8,221 nt of DNA, from contig CAZJRB010000186.1 in assembly GCA_964547995.1 (NCBI GenBank), positions 1-8,221 of the forward strand. The letters run 5' to 3'. Every line of letters starts with the position of its first letter. Positions within the stretch are counted from its first letter, which is position 1. Origin of the DNA: CAZJRB01 sp964547995 (GTDB lineage Bacteria > Planctomycetota > Planctomycetia > Pirellulales > Thermoguttaceae). Of the stretch, positions 1 through 4,869 are shown one piece after another. The notes below the pieces were generated by a model. That model was not told where the DNA came from and searched no databases. It saw nothing but the letters and a program-made list of their open reading frames with translations. The position numbers were made by a program, and so were the translations under genes.

Positions 1-930
1 TTCTGCTGCGAGACGGTGCCGCTGCTGCGCATGAAGAAGTACACCTGGACGACCGGCGAGACGTTTATCGGCCGCGTCGAGGTGGCCCACTACGGCTCGG
101 CCGATTTGCCCGGTGCCCGCGTGACGTGGACCGCCGTCGGCAGCGACGGGAAGCGGGTGGCCGCCGGCGCGTTCGATCCGGTGACGATCGAGCAGGGCAA
201 GGTGTTCGAGGTCGATATGTTCGCGCTGCCGCTGGGCGATATCGCGGCGCCGCAAAAGCTGACGATCACGCTGGCCGTCGAGGGGACCAAGTATCGCAAC
301 GACTACGAAATCTGGGTCTACCCGCCGAAAGTCGACACGAGCGTGCCGCCGGGCGTGATGGTTGCGGACCGCTTTTCGGCCGCCGCCACGCAGAAGCATC
401 TCGGCACAGGCGGCAAGGTCCTGTTGCTGCCGAAGCTGGACGAGTTGCCCCACAGCATCCGGGGCTCGTTCCAGACCGACTTCTGGTGTTTTCCCATGTT
501 CCGCCGCGCCGCCGAGCGCCGGGGCATCGAAGCGGCGCCCGGCACGCTGAGCTTTCTCTGCGATCCGAAGACGCCCGCCTTGGCCGAGTTCCCCACCGAG
601 TTCCACAGCAACTGGCAGTGGTGGCACCTGGTGAAAAACTCTCGGCCGATCATCCTGGACGACACGCCGGACGGCTACCGCCCCCTCGTTCAGGCGATCG
701 ACAATTTCGAACGGAACCACAAGCTCGGCCTGATCTTTGAAACCCGGGTCGGCCGCGGCAAGATGCTGGTCTGTGCCGTCGATCTGCTCGGCCATCAGGA
801 CAAGCCCGAGGCCCGCCAACTGCTGCACAGCCTGTTGCGCTACCTCGGCTCGGCGGCCTTTGCTCCCAAGGCGGAGTTGGATCGCGACCTTTTGAAGAAA
901 CTGTTTCCCGGTGCGGAGAAAGGAATGTGA
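1..930 (+). CDS. GH2-family glycoside hydrolase (beta-galactosidase-like), C-terminal part, 5'-truncated by window edge
   Basis: The reading frame is open from base 1 (FCCETVPLLRMKKYTW...) to the TGA at 928-930, so 309 residues are visible and the true start lies upstream; the GTG at 16 is unlikely to be the start. Visible residues ~10-110 look like an all-beta, Ig-like sandwich (EVAHYGSADLPGARVTW, ending NDYEIWVYPP), as in the accessory domains of GH2-like exo-glycosidases. Residues ~110-300 are a C-terminal module with KVLLLPKLDELP, FPTEFHSNWQWWHL and GRGKMLVCAVDL, which I recognise from large planctomycete and Bacteroidetes proteins annotated as GH2 sugar-binding-domain hydrolases. The catalytic barrel is outside the window, so activity and substrate cannot be judged. 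The next gene, GH29-like, starts at its stop codon, which points to a shared glycan-degradation operon. The GH2 assignment is from memory of the family; the class of protein is more certain than the substrate. Confidence 0.72.
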   Translation, partial: FCCETVPLLRMKKYTWTTGETFIGRVEVAHYGSADLPGARVTWTAVGSDGKRVAAGAFDPVTIEQGKVFEVDMFALPLGDIAAPQKLTITLAVEGTKYRNDYEIWVYPPKVDTSVPPGVMVADRFSAAATQKHLGTGGKVLLLPKLDELPHSIRGSFQTDFWCFPMFRRAAERRGIEAAPGTLSFLCDPKTPALAEFPTEFHSNWQWWHLVKNSRPIILDDTPDGYRPLVQAIDNFERNHKLGLIFETRVGRGKMLVCAVDLLGHQDKPEARQLLHSLLRYLGSAAFAPKAELDRDLLKKLFPGAEKGM

Positions 931-938
931 TTGCCATG
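915..938 (+). promoter_or_regulatory. Ribosome binding region and start/stop overlap coupling GH2 and GH29 genes
   Basis: Purine-rich GGAGAAAGGA at 915-924 lies at the end of the GH2 gene. The GH2 stop TGA (928-930) overlaps a possible GTG start (927), and the preferred ATG follows at 936. Such a junction normally means the two proteins are translated from one message, with ribosomes reinitiating at the second gene. Confidence 0.55.
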
Positions 939-1940
939 AACAGAAAGGTGTTTTTCGGCGCGGCGCCTCTGCTGGCGTTGCTGACGGGTGTCGCCAACGT
1001 GCCGGCGCAGGACGCGAGCAACCCCGATCCGCAACAGAACTCGGTCGAGCAGTTGCAGCGGGACTTCCGCAAACTCGAATTCGGCATGTTCATCCACTAC
1101 AACATGGCCACCTACAAGGGCGTCCAGTGGGTTGCGGGCTACCCCAGCCCGGCCGATTTCGATCCGGGCGGGAAGGTCGACACCGACGCCTGGGCCGACG
1201 CGGCGAAGGCGGCCGGGATGAAATACGGAGTCCTGACCGCAAAGCACGTCGCCGGCTTCTGCCTTTGGGACAGCAAGTACACGACCTACGACGTGATGCA
1301 CCCCGACTGCCCTTATAAGCGGGATCTCGTCGCCCAATTCATCGAGTCGTTCAAGAGCCGGGGCCTGAAAGCCGGGCTCTACTATTGCTGGCGCAACCCG
1401 GGATTCGGCGACCCCAAGAAGTTCAAGGTCCTGCCGCCGGAATGCGATCCCGCGACCCACTCGATGCAGCAGCAGATCGACTTCCAGAAGAAACAGATCA
1501 CCGAGCTTCTCCAGAAGTACCCGGACGTCTTTTATGTGTGGAACGACGGGCTCGACCCCGATATCATGCCGGCGGAAGCGGCCCGGAAATTCATCCGCGG
1601 CACGCGCCCCAACGTCCTTGCCAGCTCCAACTGGTGGGACTGGGGCAAAAAGGGAAGGCCCTACCTGGACATCGCCGTCAAGGAAATGAGGCCGTTTCCG
1701 GAAACGAACACCGCGCCGGGCGAAACGTGCTGGTGCCTCGAACGGAAATGGTTCTGGAGCACGGGGGCACGCGCCAAAACGTCCAAGCAAATGCTCGGCC
1801 TCATGGCCACGGCAAACGCCAGAAATTCCAATTTCCTGCTGAACGTCGGCCCCGATCAAAGCGGCAAGATCGTGCCGTCGAGCATCGAGACGCTGGCCGA
1901 AATCGGAAAGCTGCGGGCTCCCAAGGCACCCCAACGATAG
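936..1940 (+). CDS. Secreted alpha-L-fucosidase-like glycoside hydrolase, family GH29
   Basis: Predicted to remove alpha-L-fucose from glycans by a retaining mechanism. From the ATG at 936 the protein has 334 residues. It begins with a signal peptide (MNRKVFFGAAPLLALLTGVA, probable cleavage near VPA-Q), so it should act outside the cytoplasm. GH29 signatures follow in order: KLEFGMFIHYN (His54, sugar-binding region), DAWADAAKAAGMKYGVLTAK then HVAGFCLWDSK (~85-115), RDLVAQF and GLKAGLYYCW (~129-153), FYVWNDG (~199-205, Asp204 the likely nucleophile by position) and NSNFLLNVGP (~298-307). The usual KHHDG is KHVAG here. There is no room for the C-terminal beta-sandwich found in many GH29 enzymes, so this is a catalytic-domain-only form. 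A GTG at 927 is in frame and overlaps the upstream stop; I prefer ATG 936 because it gives a cleaner signal peptide and has AGGA at 921-924. Family call is firm, exact substrate is not. Confidence 0.85.
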   Translation: MNRKVFFGAAPLLALLTGVANVPAQDASNPDPQQNSVEQLQRDFRKLEFGMFIHYNMATYKGVQWVAGYPSPADFDPGGKVDTDAWADAAKAAGMKYGVLTAKHVAGFCLWDSKYTTYDVMHPDCPYKRDLVAQFIESFKSRGLKAGLYYCWRNPGFGDPKKFKVLPPECDPATHSMQQQIDFQKKQITELLQKYPDVFYVWNDGLDPDIMPAEAARKFIRGTRPNVLASSNWWDWGKKGRPYLDIAVKEMRPFPETNTAPGETCWCLERKWFWSTGARAKTSKQMLGLMATANARNSNFLLNVGPDQSGKIVPSSIETLAEIGKLRAPKAPQR

Positions 1941-1994
1941 GAATGAGGGAAGACGGCAAATCCTCTGACAAAAGGAAAGGACACGAAGCTACCT

Positions 1995-2552
1995 ATGAGA
2001 ACGAAGACGAGGACGGCTATCTGCGCGGCGCTGATCGCCATGGCGACCGGGGCATCCAGCGCATGGGCGGCCAAGAAGGCGGCGCCGGAAACGCCGCTCA
2101 CCGAGGCAGGGCAGAGACTCCTGGAGCGCTATACCGGCATGCTCGCGGAGCTAAAGGCAGAGATTTCCAAGGCACTGCCGGCCATCGACGAACAGAAAAA
2201 GTCCGCCTATCTGAAGGCCCGCGAGGCCGAAAAGGCCGCGGTGGCGGAGCTCGAAGCGGCGCAGAAGCGCCTCGGCAAGGTCGCAACGGCGCAAGCCCTG
2301 GTCAATCACGCGACAGGGAAGTGGATCGGCGGGGCCGAGCGGGGTATCTCGGAAGCGAGGGCGAAGCTGAAGGAGGCCGCCACCGAAGCCGAACATAAAG
2401 CGGCGCAGGAAGAACTGCTCAAATGGCAGAAAAATCGCGAAGACGGGATCAGAGCGCTCAAGCAGCGTCAGGAAGCCTTAGTACGTCATAAACCCACGGC
2501 CTACGGCCGTGCGACCCTGGGGGCTAAGCCGTTCCGGCGTGCCCTGAAGTAG
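1995..2552 (+). CDS. Secreted Lys/Glu/Ala-rich coiled-coil protein, 3' end replaced by IS-derived sequence
   Basis: The reading frame encodes 185 residues from ATG 1995. A signal peptide is clear: basic MRTKTR, a hydrophobic stretch, then SAWA with cleavage expected after Ala25. Residues ~30-161 are rich in Lys, Glu, Ala and Gln with heptad-like spacing and should form long helices or a coiled coil; the most distinctive segments are ALVNHATGKWIGGAERGI and ELLKWQKNREDGIRALKQRQ. I have a faint memory of this start in much longer planctomycete exported proteins, but cannot name a function. The last 24 residues (from Leu162) are read from the left-end repeat of the IS200-type remnant, including its hairpin, and stop at TAG 2550-2552. 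The protein is therefore probably a truncated, perhaps non-functional, version of a longer one. The gap from the GH29 gene is 54 bases. The Shine-Dalgarno is weak (GAAG at 1985-1988; a better AGGAAAGGA lies further upstream). Confidence 0.6.
   Translation: MRTKTRTAICAALIAMATGASSAWAAKKAAPETPLTEAGQRLLERYTGMLAELKAEISKALPAIDEQKKSAYLKAREAEKAAVAELEAAQKRLGKVATAQALVNHATGKWIGGAERGISEARAKLKEAATEAEHKAAQEELLKWQKNREDGIRALKQRQEALVRHKPTAYGRATLGAKPFRRALK
2478..2541 (+). repeat. IS left-end direct repeat, copy 1, with subterminal hairpin
   Basis: The first 34 bases (2478-2511) match 2691-2724 at 30 of 34 positions with no gap. Similarity then continues weakly, with one gap, through GACCC and CCG.TCCG.CGTG to about 2541. 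It holds a perfect 7-bp stem, CACGGCC (2495-2501) and GGCCGTG (2505-2511), with loop TAC. In IS200/IS605 elements such hairpins are what TnpA recognises. This copy lies inside the 3' end of the 185-residue secreted-protein gene and encodes its last residues. Confidence 0.7.
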
Positions 2553-2651
2553 GGATACGCACATGTTCGGTGAGAATGCAAGTATCATGTGATCTTCATT
2601 CCGAAATACCGAAGGAAAGTGATCTATACTACTAACCTCAAACATCGTTAA
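2553..2651 (+). pseudogene. tnpA: tnpA fragment, IS200-like Y1 (HUH) transposase N-terminus
   Basis: Reading from 2553 gives GYAHVR, an in-frame TGA at 2571-2573, then ECKYHVIFIPKYRRKVIY and TTNLKHR before TAA at 2649-2651. The ECKYHV.FIPKYRRK block is the conserved N-terminal strand of IS200-type Y1 transposases. In relatives the position of the TGA is commonly Trp (W-E-C-K-Y-H), so TGG to TGA is the likely inactivating change; a second stop (TAG 2550-2552) lies just upstream. After KHR the similarity ends. The His-x-His metal site and catalytic Tyr are absent, so no active transposase can be made. The function of the intact family is cleavage and rejoining of single-stranded IS ends folded into hairpins. 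Confidence 0.75.
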
Positions 2652-2974
2652 GTTTTTGACAAAGATTCTTGGCCAATCGACTGTAACACGTTAGTATCTC
2701 GTAAAACCACGGCCTACGGCCGTGGACCCGAAGAGGTTCGACCGATCCGTCGTGAACAAGGCGGGAGGAGCGAAATCAGACATAACGGATGGTGTTCCTG
2801 CCATGTCGAAGTCAGTGGTCGTGCAGCGTCTTGATCGTGAATGAACATAGAGAATCCGGGCTACATGAGAAACGTGATGGGGGCCGATGAAAGCGAGCAC
2901 TGGCCAACTGATTTGCGGCACCGTCTATGACACGCATGCAGTCGATTATAGCTCCTGAGCGATAACTCGGAACC
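2652..2974. other. Non-coding, decayed interior of the IS remnant
   Basis: Apart from the second left-end repeat (2691-2754) nothing recognisable is seen here. The plus strand has only short frames: about 48 codons up to a stop near 2841, and a 29-residue frame at 2841-2930 without a ribosome binding site. The minus-strand frame at 2691-2921 is proline/arginine/serine-rich and reads through the IS hairpin. None resembles TnpA, TnpB or any protein I know. Confidence 0.5.
2691..2754 (+). repeat. IS left-end direct repeat, copy 2, with subterminal hairpin
   Basis: Second copy of the repeat at 2478, in the same orientation and 213 bases downstream. Its hairpin is slightly longer: CCACGGCC (2707-2714) and GGCCGTGG (2718-2725) with the same TAC loop. 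After the hairpin GACCC and ACCGATCCGTCGTG (2741-2754) parallel copy 1. It is not followed by a recognisable tnpA. It may be the left end of a second, nested or tandem insertion, or of a non-autonomous derivative. Confidence 0.65.
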
Positions 2975-2995
2975 AAGGCCCCCTTGGGGGGCCTT
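2975..2995 (+). repeat. GC-rich hairpin, first of a pair at the IS right end
   Basis: AAGGCCCCC (2975-2983) pairs with GGGGGCCTT (2987-2995), a perfect 9-bp stem with a 3-base loop. No run of T follows on either strand, so it is a poor intrinsic terminator by itself. Its position just before the next hairpin suggests it belongs to the IS right end. It could still stall transcription arriving from either of the convergent gene blocks. Confidence 0.6.
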
Positions 2996-3002
2996 CCTAA
3001 AG

Positions 3003-3030
3003 CCTCCCGCTATGCGGGAGGATATTTACT
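3003..3030 (+). repeat. Probable IS200/IS605 right-end hairpin (possible weak terminator for the + strand)
   Basis: CCTCCCGC (3003-3010) pairs with GCGGGAGG (3014-3021), an 8-bp stem with loop TAT, followed by ATATTTACTT. A hairpin about ten bases before a short AT-rich end is the usual form of an IS200/IS605 right end, where TnpA cuts a few bases 3' of the stem. The AT-rich tail also allows weak rho-independent termination of rightward transcription. I favour the IS reading because of the tnpA fragment upstream. Confidence 0.55.
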
Positions 3031-3077
3031 TAATCGAGTTCCAATAATGCTACGAGTGCAAGCCTGCTGCCGACTTC

Positions 3078-3317
3078 CTAGCAAAGCTGAACCAACTGCA
3101 TCGGTGTGATGAATAGTCCTCGACAATTCTGATCATCGTCGATCTCATCGAAGGCCACAAGGTTTGGCCTGTCCGCTGGGGCGTTGACAAGGAACCGCAC
3201 CTTCCCAACGTCCAGCATGCTGTTGAGTGCATCCACATCGTTTTGGGGATTTTCGGCGAAGCTGCGGACGTTCGCAAAGACGGTCATCTCGATGTCGGAG
3301 CGGACCTTACGTGACAA
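3078..3317 (-). CDS. Small hypothetical protein at the end of the carB operon
   Basis: Encodes 79 residues if it starts at TTG 3315-3317. That start overlaps the last 11 bases of the DUF1846 gene and is preceded by GAAGGA (3323-3328) with a 5-base spacer, so translational coupling is likely. The first ATG (3285-3287, MTVFANVRSF) would give 69 residues but has no clear ribosome binding site. The sequence looks like a compact soluble domain: SFAENPQNDVDALNSMLDVG, then KVRFLVNAP, RPNLVAFDEIDDD and GLFITPMQLVQLC. There is no signal peptide or membrane segment. G and C are enriched at third codon positions, which supports real coding. I do not recognise the family. It ends about 50 bases before the IS right end, so its C-terminus could have been altered by that insertion, although the ending looks natural. 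Confidence 0.55.
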   Translation of the reverse strand: MSRKVRSDIEMTVFANVRSFAENPQNDVDALNSMLDVGKVRFLVNAPADRPNLVAFDEIDDDQNCRGLFITPMQLVQLC

Positions 3318-4824
3318 ACAGGTCCTTCGTCGAGAAACTCGGATCGCTGGTGAGATGTACGCCGAGCCGCCGCAGACCGGTCTCGTCGCCGGGTGTCGGG
3401 ATGTGGGTCACGTGGACGTCGCAGCCGCGGAGTTCCTTGAGCTTCTCGACACACAACTGGGCGGTCGGGTTGGTGGTCGCACTGATCGCCAGGGCAATTA
3501 ACGTCTCTTCGAGATCAAGACTCACTGCCTTCGTGTTGAGAACGTCGCGCTTCAGCCTGCCAACCGATTCGGTGATGCTGGGGGAGAGGAGATGGATTTC
3601 ATCGGGGACGCCGGCAAGGTGCTTGGCGGCATTGAGGACCAGGCTCGAGGCGGCGTGCATCAGGGAAGAGTTTTTGCCCGTAATCATGGTTTCATCGCGA
3701 AGCCGAACCGCCGCGCCGCAGTAGATCCCGCGGTTGCCCTTTCCTTGTTCTTTTGCCTTGCGGGCAGCTTCTCGGGCGGGAGCAACCGTGGGGCGGTCCT
3801 CGGGTGTCAGGTCGAGCATTTCCATGAGGCGCTTCGCCCGCTCGACGGTCTCCTGCCCCGCCAGCCCCATGATGTACTCGGAACTGTAGCGGAAGTAGCG
3901 GCGGATAATCTCCTCACAGGCGGCCCGGCGCACCACGTTGTCGTCGACGATTCCCGCTCCGGCGCGATTCACACCCATGTCGGTGGGCGAGTGATAGACC
4001 GACTCGCCGCCGGTGATCCGTTCGAGGATTTTGCGCACCACCGGAAAGGCCTCGACGTCGCGGTTGTAGTTGACGGCCGTTTCGCCGTAGATCTCCAAAT
4101 GGAACGGGTCAATCAAGTTGACGTCGTGCAGATCTGCGGTAGCCGCCTCGTAGGCAATGTTGACCGGGTGATTCAGCGGGAGATTCCAGATCGGGAATGT
4201 CTCGAACTTGGCATAGCCGGCCAGGACGTCCCGCTGGTGTTCATGGTACATCTGGTTAAGGCAGGTGGCCAACTTGCCGCTTCCCGGTCCCGGCCCGGTA
4301 ACGACGACCAGCGGCTTGCTTGTTTCCACATAGGGGTTGGCGCCAAAGCCGTGTTCACAGACGATACGGTCGACGTCGGTAGGATAGCCCCCGGTTGCAC
4401 GATGGGTGTAGACGTCGATGCTGCGATGGCCAAGGCGGTTCTTGAACGACAGCGCGCCGGGTTGTTCGTCGAACCGGGTAATGACGACGGCGCGGAGGTT
4501 GACTCCCCAATCGCGGAGGTCGTCGATCAGCTTCAGGGCGTCGGCGTCGTAGGTGATGCCGAAATCTGCCCGCATTTTCTTCTGTTCGATTGCCCCGGCG
4601 TGGATGCACAGGAGGATTTCGGTCTTGTTCTTGAGCCTTTCCAACAGCCGCATCTTTACGTTGGGATGGTAGCCGGGCAAGACCCGCGCGGCGTGGTAGT
4701 CGAAGAGAATCTTCCCCCCGAACTCGAGGTAGAGCTTATTGTCCGACTGTTCAACGCGTTCGAGAATTGCAGCGGTTTGCTCTTGCAGATAACGTTCGTT
4801 ATTGAATCCGACGAGTTCCGGCAT
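3307..4824 (-). CDS. DUF1846 (UPF0371) family protein
   Basis: A 505-residue protein of the DUF1846 family, whose usual length is about 500 residues, so it is complete. The family start is recognisable (GFNNERYLQEQ, then LYLEFGGKILFDYHAARVLP at ~31-50), as are GPGPGSGKLATCLNQMYHEH (~177-196), LNHPVNIAYEAATADL (~217-232), HSPTDMGVNRAG (~278-289) and the C-terminal half with SSLMHAASSLVLNAAKHLAG. Residues 177-187 (GPGPGSGKLAT) resemble a nucleotide-binding glycine-rich loop, but a true P-loop fold is not shown by this alone. The family has no established biochemical role to my knowledge; old labels such as ATP-dependent peptidase are unsupported. No signal peptide or membrane segment is seen, so it is cytoplasmic. 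Start ATG 4822-4824 is preceded by GAGGG (4831-4835) at 6 bases. It lies 45 bases after the PurF-like gene, in the same orientation. Confidence 0.9.
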   Translation of the reverse strand: MPELVGFNNERYLQEQTAAILERVEQSDNKLYLEFGGKILFDYHAARVLPGYHPNVKMRLLERLKNKTEILLCIHAGAIEQKKMRADFGITYDADALKLIDDLRDWGVNLRAVVITRFDEQPGALSFKNRLGHRSIDVYTHRATGGYPTDVDRIVCEHGFGANPYVETSKPLVVVTGPGPGSGKLATCLNQMYHEHQRDVLAGYAKFETFPIWNLPLNHPVNIAYEAATADLHDVNLIDPFHLEIYGETAVNYNRDVEAFPVVRKILERITGGESVYHSPTDMGVNRAGAGIVDDNVVRRAACEEIIRRYFRYSSEYIMGLAGQETVERAKRLMEMLDLTPEDRPTVAPAREAARKAKEQGKGNRGIYCGAAVRLRDETMITGKNSSLMHAASSLVLNAAKHLAGVPDEIHLLSPSITESVGRLKRDVLNTKAVSLDLEETLIALAISATTNPTAQLCVEKLKELRGCDVHVTHIPTPGDETGLRRLGVHLTSDPSFSTKDLFVT

Positions 4825-4828
4825 GGTG

Positions 4829-4836
4829 TTCCCTCA
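4829..4836 (-). promoter_or_regulatory. Ribosome binding site of the DUF1846 gene
   Basis: On the minus strand TGAGGGAA sits six bases before the ATG at 4822-4824. It is the best-placed Shine-Dalgarno in the window and supports this start. The 45-base gap to the PurF-like gene shows no hairpin followed by T residues, so the genes probably share a transcript. Confidence 0.55.
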
Positions 4837-4869
4837 CACTTGCGTCCACACAATCATCTAATCCAGAAG

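Larger units (their letters stand above)
2478..3030 (+). mobile_element. Degenerate IS200/IS605-type insertion sequence remnant
   Basis: A hairpin-bearing left-end-like sequence (from 2478) is followed by a short frame with an unmistakable IS200-type TnpA N-terminus (2553-2651). About 350 bases later come two strong hairpins ending with ATATTTACTT (2975-3030), as expected of a right end. The distance from tnpA start to the last hairpin (~440 bases) is close to a complete tnpA. However, I see no TnpA catalytic motifs (no His-hydrophobic-His pair, no C-terminal Tyr region) in any frame between 2652 and 2970, so the centre is replaced or heavily decayed. IS200/IS605 elements move as single strands, leave no target duplication and lack inverted terminal repeats, so exact ends cannot be fixed from sequence alone; the limits given are estimates. 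Confidence 0.6.

Noticed and set aside
177..187. Walker A ATP-binding loop claim for DUF1846 (protein residues 177-187, GPGPGSGKLAT)
   Set aside because: These are residue numbers, not bases. The pattern resembles GxxxxGK but lacks the following Ser/Thr, and I saw no Walker B context, so I note the similarity without calling an ATPase.
840..1934. 364-codon minus-strand frame opposite the GH29 gene
   Set aside because: It lies opposite a protein with clear GH29 motifs and a signal peptide, and its Arg/Val/Gly-rich product shows no domain; it is a GC-driven shadow.
1385..2398. 337-codon plus-strand frame crossing the GH29 and coiled-coil genes
   Set aside because: It overlaps two better genes in another frame, is Arg/Gly/His-rich, and runs through a natural gene junction without any recognisable motif.
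2478..2725. CRISPR-like repeat pair
   Set aside because: Only two copies, imperfect and 213 bases apart, with a tnpA fragment between them; this fits an IS end rather than repeats with short uniform spacers.
2691..2921. 76-codon minus-strand frame in the IS remnant
   Set aside because: It uses a GTG start without a ribosome binding site, reads through the IS hairpin repeat, and resembles no transposase or other protein.
2841..2930. 29-codon plus-strand frame MNIENPGYMRNVMGADES...
   Set aside because: No Shine-Dalgarno, no family resemblance, and it lies in decayed IS sequence; too short to support.
2652..3030. Possible omega RNA (TnpB guide RNA) at the IS right end
   Set aside because: No trace of TnpB (no RuvC or zinc-ribbon motifs) was found in the window, and the tnpA fragment is of the IS200 type that normally lacks tnpB; hairpins alone are not enough.
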